This document shows, piece by piece, positions 43,688 to 53,706 of a DNA stretch of 64,000 nucleotides. The notes under the pieces were generated by a model. That model had not been told where the DNA came from. It saw nothing but the letters and a program-made list of their open reading frames with translations, and did no database searches. Location: positions 1 to 64,000 of the forward strand of contig JAOALB010000177.1 of the NCBI GenBank assembly GCA_025331125.1, in the 5' to 3' direction. This DNA comes from Mycogone perniciosa. Its lineage: Eukaryota > Ascomycota > Sordariomycetes > Hypocreales > Hypocreaceae. The position numbers and the translations under genes were made by a program. The number at the start of each line of letters is the position of its first letter. Within the stretch, counting starts at the first letter, position 1.

Positions 43688-45665
43688 CTAGTGGTGGAAG
43701 AGACGAATGTTCTGCTGAACAAAGGTAATACCCAGGTTCTCGGCCGTCTCAAAGACGGCACTGTCGTTCTGGCTACCACTGGGGGCGGCGATGTACTTGA
43801 CACCTGAACGGGCAGTCCGGAAGACGTTGTCGATGAAGGGGAACTAAAACATGTGTTAGTGTATCCAGATCATGGGCATCTACATCGAGAGAGAGAGAAA
43901 AGACTTACGAAGGCATCGCTGGACACACACACGTCCTTGAGTTGCTTCATCCAGGCGTCGCGCTCCTCAGGGGTGAAAGCGGCGGGGACCTCTTCAAAGA
44001 TGGCCTCGAAAGCCTCCCTCTCGGCACCGTCCTTGGGGAGCTGGCCGCTGACGAGCAGGTCAATGGCGTTGCTCTTGTCGGGCCGCTTGGTACCCTTCTT
44101 CCACTTGATACCGAGGACGCGCTCGTGGAAGCGCATCCACCAGTTGTCGGCCTTGTCGCCGGCGAGACGGGTGCAGTGGATGCGCGACTGCTGGCCGGCG
44201 CCGAGGCCGATGACCTGGCCGTTGAAGGCGTAGCAGACGGAGTTGCTCTGGGTGTACTTGAGGGTGATTGTGGCGATGGTGAGATCGCGGGCGGCGTGTT
44301 CGGGGAGGGCACCGGCATCCTTGGGGGTGACGATGGTGTTGAAGGACTTGGGGGAGATTTCGACGTCGTTGCGGTGCTGCTGTAGGTTGACGCCGTAAAC
44401 AGTACGGGTTTCGGTGGGGCCGGGAGTGTAGTCCGGGTCGATCTGGAGGACGAGGTACTTGCCGCCCTTCTTCTTCTTGAGGATCTCCAGCGCAGCGTCT
44501 TCGTAGCCAGGGGCGATGACACCGTCTGAGACCTCCTTGGAGATGATGCTGGCAGTGGGGACATCGACAATGTCGCTGAGGGCAATGACGTCACCGAAGC
44601 TGCTCATGCGGTCGGCACCACGGGCGCGAGCGTATGCCTGAGCCAGGGCAGAGGTCTCAATGCCTTCGATGTCGTTGACGAAGTACACCTTACGCTCCTC
44701 GGGGGTGAGAGGGAGTCCAATGGCGGCGCCGGCGGGGGAGACGTGCTTGAAGCTGGCGGCGGCAGGCTTGCCCAAGGCCTGCTTGAGCTCCTTGACCAGC
44801 GGCCAGGCATTGAGGGAATCGAGGAGGTTGATGTATCCAGGGGAACCGCACAAGACCTTGAAGGGAAGCTTCTCGCTTGTCGTGAAGGCAGCGGCGGGCT
44901 TCTGGTGGGGGTTGGCACCATATCGGAGGGCTATGTGTTGGTCGCCGCCAGCGGCGTACTCCTTGCGGAAGAATTCTGAGATGGCAGCATCGTAATCGGC
45001 AGTGTGCTCGAAGGCCTTGAGGGCGTAGCGGTTGCGGCTGGCCTCGTTGATCTCGCCCTTCTCCAGCTCCGTGAGGAAGCCGGCGTAGTCATTGGGGTCG
45101 CTGAGGATGGTGACACGCTTGTGGTTTTTGGCAGCGGCGCGGATGAGCGTCACGCCACCAATGTCAATCTCCTCGACGGCCTCGGGGATGCTGACATTGA
45201 CCTTGGCGACGGTGTCCTTGAAGGGGTACAGGTTGCAGATGACGTAGTCGACCTTGTTGATGTTCTGGTCCGCCAGGTCCTTCTCGTCAGACTCGAGGTT
45301 GCGCGCCAGGATACCGGCATGGACGGCAGGGTGAAGCGTCTTGACGCGGCCAGCCAGCATCTCTGGCGCCTTGGTGATGGCGCTGACATCCCTATATATC
45401 AGAGCGCATTAGCCGTCAATCTTGTCCCTTTTGCGTGGGTGTATTTGATGCAGAAGCAGCCAGCATATAGCACTGTTCTTGGTAGGTCTTGATAGGTCTA
45501 GGTTGGGTCTTCGTACTCAACAGGAAAGCCAGACTCGCGAATCATGCGAGCTGTGCCTCCAGAGGCCAGAATGCGAACATTCTGCTGGGCGAGACCCTTG
45601 GCCAGGTCCAGCAGGCCGGTCTTGTCGTAGACGGAGACGATGGCGATCTTCTGATTCTCAGACAT
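43688..45665 (-). CDS. ADE17: Bifunctional AICAR transformylase / IMP cyclohydrolase
   Basis: Exons 45665-45517, 45391-43909 and 43843-43688 (introns 125 and 65 nt) give 595 aa. The MGS-like IMP cyclohydrolase domain is at the N-terminus: IAIVSVYDKTGLLDLAKGL, ASGGTARMIRESGFPVE joined across the splice to DVSAITKAPEML, and GRVKTLHPAVHAGILAR. The AICAR transformylase domain follows, with FKHVSPAGAAIG (active-site Lys-His), LRYGANPHQKPA and SVCYAFNGQVIGLGAGQQSR. The C-terminal exon gives FPFIDNVFRTARSGVKYIAAPSGS and ends FHH. The enzyme does the last two steps of de novo purine synthesis, AICAR to FAICAR to IMP. Length matches yeast Ade17 (about 592 aa). Codon use is strongly C/G-ending, as expected for a highly expressed gene. 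Confidence 0.96.
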
Positions 45666-46598
45666 GGCGAAGATGAAGAACAGATCTCTCCTAATATCCA
45701 AAGAATTAGAGGAGTAAAAGATGATAATATCCTAATCTTCTTCGGAAGGCCGATTTCGTCGCAAAAAGAAGGGAAAAAAAAGTTTTGGCGGGGTATCACA
45801 ATTGGGATGGTGGGGTGTGTTGAGGGGTGTTGAGGGGTGATCCCTCACTGATTTTGCGCTGTAATAATGACGATATCGCTGCAGCAGTTGGTGGCGCCAA
45901 AATACATAAAAAGAAACTTAGCCGACATAAAAGTACGAGTCACACGTGCCCAACAAAGGAGGGACTCATGCATGTAAGATGTGGAATAGATGATTTTTTC
46001 TCGTTTTGTATTTATTCCGTCCCCGTAATGTAGTCAGTCAGTGTAAGCTTGAGAAGGTCTCTTTGGCTTTTCGAGAAAATTTCTGATATGATCAAGTCGG
46101 GTACTTCCCTTCATCAGGCTCGTATGAATGAAACCTTCTGCTATGCTCCTAAAAGTTGTAATGACGCACCTGAAATTGCACAAGGAGTTGATGCTAGAGA
46201 GACAGGATGGAATGGATCGTTGGTTTCTTGACCCAATTCACTTCACTCGCATAGTATGAGGCCTGTTTTGATGATAGAATGCGGCGAAATGAGAAACGCT
46301 GGGGAGATATCGTTCGAGAAGCAATCGTATTAGAGCTCCGTACACCACCCGTGCTCGAAGGAATTTGATCATGACCTCATTTTTTTGTTGGCATAGACTG
46401 CTGACCTAGCAAGCCCATCAAGGACGAATCCCGTCCCAGAACGAGGCCCAAACCGGGAAATAAGTACAAGTCAGACCGAGTTTTCCCTGAGCCATGCGAT
46501 GCAATTCGAACCCTTTTTGTTCAGCGAAAAAGCATGCTACGCCTCCGTGCCCCATTCTACCCAGACGTCCCTTCGCAACCCAAGCACTATTAAAACGT
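45666..46598. other. Intergenic ADE17 promoter / L35 3' flank
   Basis: 933 bp between tandem genes. No gene, repeat or recognised site apart from a doubled GTTGAGGGGTGTTGAGGGGTG near 45818-45838. Confidence 0.5.
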
Positions 46599-47342
46599 TT
46601 AGGCCTGGGAGCACTGTTAGTTAACAATCTACCAGAAATCATGCCCGACCAAGCCTCGGCTTGTCTAGACGCCCCGGAGCCCTCTCATCTCGTACCTTGA
46701 TAGCAAACTTGCGCTGGGGGAAGTGCGTGTTGCGCTTCTTGGTCTTCTCCAAAACACGGGCCTTGTCCTCAGGTGATAATCGGCGGCGGATGGCACGGGT
46801 CTGCTTGGGGCGGAGGTCGAGAGGCAGGTACTTGCTCTTCTTGTAGAAAAGGCGGAGCTGGTTGCGTTGCGTGGCATTGGTGACAGTCAGAACACGAGCG
46901 ATTGACTTTCGCAGGTCGTGGCTGTAGGCGCAAAATTTCATCAGCCCCTTTGATCCCCATCATTGCTGGCAATTGACCGGGTTTCCCTTACATCTTGTTC
47001 AGCTTGGAGCCGGAGGAGGCAACCTTCTGGATGCGGAGTTGGCCAAGCTCAGCCTTGAGCTCGCCGAGCTGCTTCGCCAGCTCCTCCTTGTTCTTGCCCC
47101 AGAGGTGGGTAGTCTTGACCTTTCCTGACGACTACACATAGCATAGTCAGCACCCCATCCTATGCATAATAGACAATATAGAGACAGAAGCGAGCGATGA
47201 GGGCGGGTGCGGGTGGGTTCGACGGGTTCGGAGGAAATATCTTCGACAGTGGTTGAATATTCGACGTCGATGGGGAATCGTGCCCAGGCCTGAAGAAGGG
47301 GATTTTCCATCTCGCAAGACAACGACAGGGTCTACTCACCAT
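46599..47342 (-). CDS. RPL35: 60S ribosomal protein uL29 (L35)
   Basis: Exons 47342-47340 (ATG only), 47131-46992, 46921-46696 and 46604-46599 (GCC TAA) give 124 aa; introns are 208, 70 and 91 nt. The sequence is SSGKVKTTHLWGKNKEE..., NKIHDLRKSIARVLTVTNATQ, KKSKYLPLDLRPKQTRAIRR and THFPQRKFAIKA, all typical of L35. It lies near the peptide exit tunnel. The start was fixed by the family sequence beginning SSGKVK right after a TAG acceptor and by ATG followed by GTGAGT at 47340. The last exon was fixed by a CTAAC branch, CAG acceptor and Ala-stop, the standard L35 end. Divergent from GOS1. Confidence 0.94.
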
Positions 47343-47752
47343 CTTGATAGTCTTCGATGTGATTTGCGAAGAGTTGCGTTAGTAAAAGTCTACCTCGACC
47401 GTGACCGTCCGTGTCGCGATGGATCGTACTCTCAGAGAATTTGGTCGAGGGTTTGCCGAGTCGGTGAAAAATTGCCCTAGGGTTTGGCTGAGAGTGCACC
47501 GGTTTGAGAGATTTTACAATTTTTGATTGGTCAAGAAGTGTGGGCTTTCCACAGACCCAGATGGGATCACGTGTAGAATCCCGTGCCGACTTTGGGACAC
47601 TAGTGTGGGCGGTGAATTATTCTGCCGGTCTCCCGGGCGGACACTGCGTCAGATCCGTTAGTGCTTCCACGGCTACAACAGGTGGCTCGGCTGTTCAAGG
47701 CTGCATATGACAGCATCATCAAGACTCGTGGTATTGTAGGAACTCAACAATC
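47343..47752. promoter_or_regulatory. Divergent promoter region L35 / GOS1
   Basis: 410 bp between starts. It carries the AAACCCTAGGG element listed separately and, closer to L35, a GGGTTTGCC run. No gene. Confidence 0.5.
47475..47485 (-). promoter_or_regulatory. Telobox-like AAACCCTAGGG upstream of L35
   Basis: On the minus strand, 133 nt upstream of the L35 ATG. AACCCTA is the core bound by Tbf1-type factors, which control ribosomal protein genes in several ascomycetes (established for Candida; inferred here). The eL6 promoter has only AACCCTC near 61576. Confidence 0.3.
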
Positions 47753-48561
47753 ATGTCCGCACCATCTGGTAGCGCTGGATGGGCCCAGCTGCGACAGCAA
47801 GCCCGATCGCTGGAAAACCAGGTATAAATAATCCCATCCGTCATCGTCTTTCCTTCTCCTCCTGTTACTGACTCGTGATCACCAGACGGAGAACCTGTTT
47901 CATACGTACTCCCAGTTCTCGGCCGCATCCAGCATTCCGCCCAAGCCAACATCAGAGGAGCACGAAATAGAAGCCAAATTGGAAGAAGTACTAGAGAAGG
48001 TTTGTTCACGATCGCGACTGCATATTACAATCCGGCGCCGCTCATACATGATTACAGCGCGACAACGTCATCTCTCAACTCTCACGCCTTCTGGACTCGG
48101 AAGCATCTCTCAACACATCCGCCCTAAAGCAAAACAACCTCTCCCTCCTCCGTGAGAAGCTGTCATCTCACAGACGTGATCTGACCCGCCTTCGCTCCAC
48201 GCTACAACAAGCCCGCAACCGCGCCAACCTCCTTAGCAATGTCCAATCTGACATTGACGAGTACCGCGCCAACAACCCCGAGGCAGCCGAAGCCGACTAC
48301 ATGCTTGGCGAGCGCAATCGCATCGAAAACAGCCACAATGCGACGGATAGCGTTCTGAGCCAGGCGTATGCCATTAATGAGAGCTTTATTGTCCAGCGCG
48401 AGACTCTGGCAAACATCAACCGCAGAATAACCCTGGCAGCAAGCAAGGTGCCCGGCATAAATTCATTGATTGGGAGGATAACAACCAAGAAGAGGAGGGA
48501 CGGTATCCTTATGGGAGGCTTCATCGCGCTGTGCTTCATAGTATTCTTTTTCTTTTTATAA
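47753..48561 (+). CDS. GOS1: Golgi Qb-SNARE GOS1
   Basis: Exons 47753-47821, 47886-47999 and 48058-48561 (introns 64 and 58 nt) give 228 aa. The start MSAPSGSAGWAQLRQQARSL is followed by TENLFHTYSQFSA, a classical GOS28/GOS1 N-terminal helix. A SNARE motif occupies about residues 145-205 (RNRIENSHNATDSVLSQAYAINESF with a central Gln layer region). A single C-terminal membrane anchor (GILMGGFIALCFIVFFFFL) ends the protein. It acts in intra-Golgi and ER-Golgi retrograde fusion with Sed5 and Ykt6. Length fits the family (223-250 aa). Convergent with ATP10, with only 121 bp between the two stop codons, so the 3' UTRs probably overlap. Confidence 0.93.
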
Positions 48562-48682
48562 GGTTGGAAAACACCCATGGCGTTCAGGGGTATCAGCGTA
48601 TTATCTTTTTGTACAAAATGGCAGGATCCATAATAACTTTATGTTACAAGCGGCGGGATTGGGAGATTTAGAACTCCTGAAT

Positions 48683-49809
48683 TTATACCTTTGGTTTCTC
48701 TAGATGCGGTTTACCAGGCAACTTTTCCCGCGCTGCGGCAGGCAAGGTCGCCTCCTTCTTGATTTCGTCCACAAGTCGCCCCAGGCCTTTGGCCAAGCTT
48801 TCCAGCTCTTCAGGCTGACTTGTCCCACTGCCAGCCCAGCGTATCCTGCAGTGGTGGTCCACCAGATATGTATATCCGACCTTGCTGTTGAGCAAACCTA
48901 TTGATTCTCGGATGTCGTCCGTGATGCCCCTTCGAACGAGGTAGTACTTATCCCAGTCCTTCTCTCCGATTTTCTTCCGCAGGGACCCCATAAAGAACCG
49001 AACAAGCCAAGCCTTGCCAGCATTATCTTCGTAGTTAACCCGAACGAGCTGCGCTGTGTCGCCGCTCCGCTCTAGGACTTCATGAAGCGCCGGGTTGGCC
49101 TCCTTTGAGATGAAAGTCTCGACTTGGTGCTCCGCCCATTGGCTGCTGAAGATGGATATAACGGATGCCTTGCCAGTGAGCAGTGGTGTTGTGTCTCGCG
49201 GCTCCTTGTTCGTCTTGAGGAGAGTCTCGCCGTATAGGTTGGGGAAGAAGAGGGATAGTTCCGCTTTGAATAGTCGGGGTGGCGCAATGAACGACTTGCC
49301 CTCGTGGTGTTGCAAGTTGCCCCAATCGCGAAAATATGGCCTCGACATCTTGGCCGTCCTGCACAAAGAACACACCTGTTAGCACCAATCCATCAAGATA
49401 CCCGTCTACATCATGATCCGGTGGGTTCGGGTATTTCATACAGCTCTTTGCGCCGCTGCAGATGCTTATCATAATTGACGAAATCCTCGCGGCGCTGGCG
49501 CAATGTCCGGCTATCGATACCCGTATTCTCTCCGACCTGTGGCGGCAGCGGCATGCCAATCGGCCGGGGCAGTGGCTTCGGTGTAAATTCTCCCTCGACT
49601 CGTTTACCGTAGCTTCGCGGCGCATCGATCGGAATCCCCGCGATGCTGCTCTTGGGATCCATGGAAGCGCCCGAACCGGGCTTTTCTGTCCTCGCTGCCT
49701 GCATGGCCGTAACGGTGAATGTGCGGCGCCATTGGCAGCGAGAGCATATATTGGGCGACCTTCTGAAAAGGAGACCTGTGAGAGCCAGCTCCAGCCTCCG
49801 TGACGACAT
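48683..49809 (-). CDS. ATP10: Mitochondrial ATP synthase assembly factor ATP10
   Basis: Exons 49809-49442 and 49358-48683, intron 83 nt, give 347 aa. An Arg-rich N-terminus (MSSRRLELALTGLLFRR..., CQWRRTFTVTAM) is a mitochondrial presequence. The ATP10 domain covers about residues 125-330: MSRPYFRDWGNLQHHEGKSF rebuilt next to the splice, FFPNLYGETLL, SVISIFSSQWAEHQVETF and KVGYTYLVDHHCRIRWAGSG. ATP10 is an inner-membrane chaperone for Fo subunit 6 (Atp6). The ATG at 49809 is the first of the frame. Divergent from the mitochondrial BCKDH E2 gene with 381 bp between starts. Confidence 0.93.
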
Positions 49810-50190
49810 CGCCGGTGCCGGGTTGGGGTTTAACGTGGTGTCGTCACTTATCGCCGCGGAGGTGGTTCGCCCCGAAAAATTATTTTGGGAATTTTTTGCC
49901 CTCCGATATGCTCACGGCTGGTTCAGGCTCATAGCGCGGTCCGGAGCTCCGGTACGCTAAGGACCCCATGAACCTGAGCTAGAACAAGTCTAGCGCCGGC
50001 CCTCCACACGAACCCCCATACGCGGCTATTCGCGGGGCTCGCCTCGACATCAACGCAATGCCGATTGAAGCCATTTCATCAGCCGGCTGGCCCTGGTGTT
50101 GGGATCCCTCCACCTCTCTCAGTTAATAAATCCCTAATCGGTTTTTGATCTTTTCGTTTCTGACAATTCACCACTCAATTGCCAGGCGCC
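49810..50190. promoter_or_regulatory. Divergent promoter region ATP10 / BCKDH E2
   Basis: 381 bp between the starts of two mitochondrial genes. No recognised site and no gene. Confidence 0.45.
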
Positions 50191-51756
50191 ATGTTGCTAC
50201 AGCGAGGATCGAGATTGCTGCGGAGGCAATGGGGCGCCTCCAAGGCCATGGGGAAGATGGTGACGGGCGGTGCATCGCCGGCCGCTGCTCCACGATGGTT
50301 CACAGAGTCAAGCAGGTTATACGCAGTCAAGCCGGTATTGCTGGCTGATATTGGCGAAGGTGGGTTCCCAGAATCATCTAATCACTCCAACCCGGAAGAA
50401 TACTAAGTGGTTATAGGAATCGTCGAGTGTGAAGTCATTCAATGGTTCGTCGAGCCCGGCGCTCGTGTCGAGGAGTTTTCACCGCTCTGTGAGGTTCAGA
50501 GCGACAAGGCATCAGTAGAGATTACGAGCCGCTTCTCGGGAACGGTCAAGAAACTATACTACGAAGCGGGTGAGATGGCCAAGGTGGGAAAGCCATTCGT
50601 AGACATCGACATCCAAGGTGGGGCGGAGGTCGAAGACGCTGGTTCCGCAAAGGCTGCGGAGCCAGGCAAGGAGGAATTCCCTTCAACACCGTCTACACCT
50701 CAGTCAACGCCTCAACAAAGTCAGGGGGGTGCAGCACCCGAGGGGCAGAGCTGGCAAGGGACCAAGCCCAAGGGGAAGCATGCGGGGCTGGCGACACCGG
50801 CAGTGCGACATCTGTCTAAGGAGCTCAAAGTAGACATCCTTGATATTGACGGCACAGGTAAAGACGGTAGGGTATTGAAGGAGGACATTTACAAGTTCGT
50901 TCAGAGGAGAGATGCAAGTGCTAGTGCCACAGCTGCTTCACAATCCGCATCTTCACTCGGACAAGCATCAGGGGCATCAACAGCTTTCTGGGCACCACCG
51001 CCAGGCACAGACTTATCTGTCCAAACAGAGACCCGAGCGCAGCTCACAAACACCCAACAGCAGATGTTCAAGACCATGACCAGGTCATTGAACATCCCCC
51101 ACTTCCTCTACGCCGACGAGATCGACTTCTCAGACCTCGTTAATCTCCGCACTCGCCTCAACAAGGTGCTCTCTCTCTCGCCCGCGCAGCCTGGCCAACC
51201 CGCCAAGCTATCCTACCTCCCCTTTATCATCAAGGCTGTCTCCTTGGCCCTCTACCAATTCCCCATCCTCAATGCTCGTGTCGACATCGACTCTGCCACC
51301 GGCAAGCCCTCGCTCATCATGCGCTCCCAGCACAACATCGGCATCGCCATGGACACACCCCAGGGCCTCCTCGTACCCGTCATCAAAAACGTCAACTCCC
51401 TTAACATCCTCTCCATCGCGACCGAGCTATCGCGCCTCCAGACACTCGCTCAGGAGGGCAAGCTCACGCCCAATGACTTCTCTGGCGGTACCATCACCGT
51501 CTCCAACATCGGCAACATCGGCGGCACGTACGTTAGCCCCGTCATCGTCGAGCGCGAGGTCTCCATCTTGGGTATCGGTCGCATGCGCACCGTCCCAGCC
51601 TTTGACGAGAACGACAACGTTGTTAAGAAGCACGTGTGCAACTTCTCATGGAGCGCCGATCACCGAGTCATTGACGGGGCGACCATGGCCCGCGCCGCAG
51701 AGGTGGTGCGTCGCGTTGTGGAAGAGCCAGACGTCATGGTTATGCATCTCAGGTAG
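50191..51756 (+). CDS. Branched-chain 2-oxoacid dehydrogenase E2 (lipoamide acyltransferase)
   Basis: Exons 50191-50359 and 50417-51756, intron 57 nt, give 502 aa. A basic mitochondrial presequence (MLLQRGSRLLRRQWGASK...) is followed by a lipoyl domain with Lys87 in EVQSDKASVEI; the splice rebuilds LADIGEGIVECEV. A Ser/Pro/Gln linker leads to the E3-binding domain (LATPAVRHLSKELKVDILDI). A second linker leads to the catalytic acyltransferase core with His472 and Asp476 in DHRVIDG. The LADIGEG and QWFVEPG details fit the branched-chain enzyme better than pyruvate or 2-oxoglutarate E2. It transfers branched acyl groups to CoA in Leu/Ile/Val breakdown. It would use thiamine pyrophosphate carried by TPC1 at the E1 step. 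Confidence 0.92.
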
Positions 51757-52957
51757 TGCATGGCCTCTACCCGACGTACCACAACATATTTCTTCTAGAA
51801 TGATTCGCAATGAATCCATGCATTTCAGTCCATCAATATCCTGCGGGGTACGTAGTTGGTGGGAGAGGGGGAGGGGGTTTCGATATGACGTTATACTCCT
51901 TATTAGATCAAAATGATAGGCCATTTATTAGTATTGTACGGAGTACTGTTGAGAAGCCAAGAATGCGCACTCGGCTTGCCCGTCTCAGCTGACCGAGGCG
52001 TATGTGCCCGTGACCTGTTTCTGCATGTGTGCGACTATATTGCAGCCAGTTTCCTGGGCTTGTCCTACATGCCCCCATGTAGGCAATACGTGATATGGTG
52101 ATATCGCCTGCATACCTAATATCCAACAGGCGTGTCGCGACTAGGTGTGCTGCATTAGTGGCCGCGTTCTAGTACGTGCGAATTGCCTATTTGGACACTG
52201 ATATCAACGTCGGCGAAACTCATTCATCACGGTCCCCAGCACTACTCCGGATGCAACCCTCCCCTCTTTTATGTGGGGGAAATTGGAAACGGCGAAGCTG
52301 ATCGGGCGAGGCAGATGATGCAGTAATAATAATACCACTGTTACGTACGGGGGTATGTGAGAATATACGATGTAGAATTTGCTTTGATGGCCATCCATGT
52401 CTGCTAAGGGATGATGGATCCTGCCACCGTTCCATTCGCCGGCGGAAGGAAAATGAATAAATAAAATAAAATAAAATAAAATGCGTGCGGGCGCTCTGCA
52501 AAACGGCAATCTGCCGGCTTGCCCTCCTCGTGTCGTTGTCGCCCGTTGGGTATCGGGAATTCCCCATACGCCGCCCAACCAACATCATTGCCATGCCGAA
52601 TCTCGGCTCCATATCCAGTCCCAACTCCACAATCCATACAGGCATGGTATTAGGTACCAATCCTGCGCCGAAGTCGCAAAAAAACAGATCCGTCCATCTA
52701 AGGTATTATGCCGAAAAAAGGGCCCTTGCCATTGCTGGCTGTCTCCGGTTCATAGCCAAAGGCATGGAAGGGTCTAATGAAAAAAGCCAGTAAACCTGCG
52801 GGGAACCACCCGCCCTCGGAACAGCAAAAGTCTAGGTTTCCTATCCGTGGTACACTCTCGATAATGCCGGTGAAATGGAAAATATGTGCGAGACAAAAAA
52901 AAAGTCTGTAGTGCCGAAATTTCTGGCGGCCTCCTCTAGCTAAGGAGGAGGTATGTT
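51757..52957. other. 1.2-kb convergent intergenic space
   Basis: No gene is supported. TACGGAGTA at 51937-51945 and an (AATAAA)-type run at 52451-52482. Longer than the other convergent gaps. Open frames on both strands around 52200-52790 show no family resemblance. Confidence 0.6.
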
Positions 52958-53706
52958 CTATTGGTCGTCGTCGTGATCGTTTTCCATGGTCTCAATCACC
53001 CTGGCCAGGGCATCCTGCTGGACCTCTTCCAGGGTCCGGCTGACATCGACGGTGATGACGTCCTTCTCGTCGTGAGATGGCCGCTCAAGAATATCAAACT
53101 GGCTTTGGACCATGTTGGCACCCATGTAGTGGCCCTGGCGCTGCATGACGCGCTGAAGAAGCAGTTCCTCTGGCGCATCGAGGTAGATGAAATGTATGAG
53201 CAGGTGGTGATCGTAGTATGCCGCAACTCGAATGACGTCCCGGTACTTGCGCTTGAGGGCCGAGCATGTCAGGAACACACCGTTTCGCCCCTCGTTGATT
53301 CGACGCATTGACTCCTCCCGCAGAGCTGTAAGCCAGTCCCAGCGATCCGCATCGGTTAAGGGAACGCCGCTTCTCATCTTTTCAACATTGGCAGGGGTAT
53401 GAAACTGCAAACAATGTTAGCGGACTTCACAAGTGGCTGTAATGGTTCAATGCGTACCGAATCGCCCTCGATGTATGGCATGTTGAGCGTGTTTGCCAGG
53501 TGCTCGGCCACCGTGGTCTTTCCACATCCTGCAGGGCCCGTAACCAGCCAGATGTGTGTATGCCTGTGGTTCTGGCCATTGATTTGTGCAACATCGCTTG
53601 CCGGTGCAGAGGTGCTCGCGGAAGCTGCCTTCACTGCGGACGAGAGAGGGGTGGCAGAGGTTGACTCCTGTCCCTTGACAGGACCTGTGGGATCGAATGA
53701 CAACAT
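52958..53706 (-). CDS. Gluconokinase
   Basis: Exons 53706-53458 and 53404-52958, intron 53 nt, give 231 aa. A low-complexity N-terminus of ~50 residues precedes the P-loop kinase fold: IWLVTGPAGCGKTTVAEHLA with Walker A at residues 57-64, YIEGDSFHTPANVEKM (joined by the splice), GVPLTDADRWDWLTAL, FLTCSALKRKYRDVIR and RQGHYMGANMVQSQFDILE. These are the GntK motifs. It phosphorylates D-gluconate to 6-phosphogluconate, feeding the pentose phosphate pathway. The N-terminal extension beyond the usual ~180 aa is Ser/Ala-rich and not clearly a targeting peptide. Confidence 0.93.

Noticed and set aside
43942..45490. Several long frames antisense or out of frame to ADE17
   Set aside because: They arise from the GC-rich third positions of ADE17; sequences are low complexity (Ser/Arg/Pro or Val/Gly/Asp).
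47132..47339. snoRNA in the long first intron of L35
   Set aside because: No paired C (RTGATGA) and D (CTGA) boxes with a terminal stem could be found; the same holds for the 316-nt eL6 intron.
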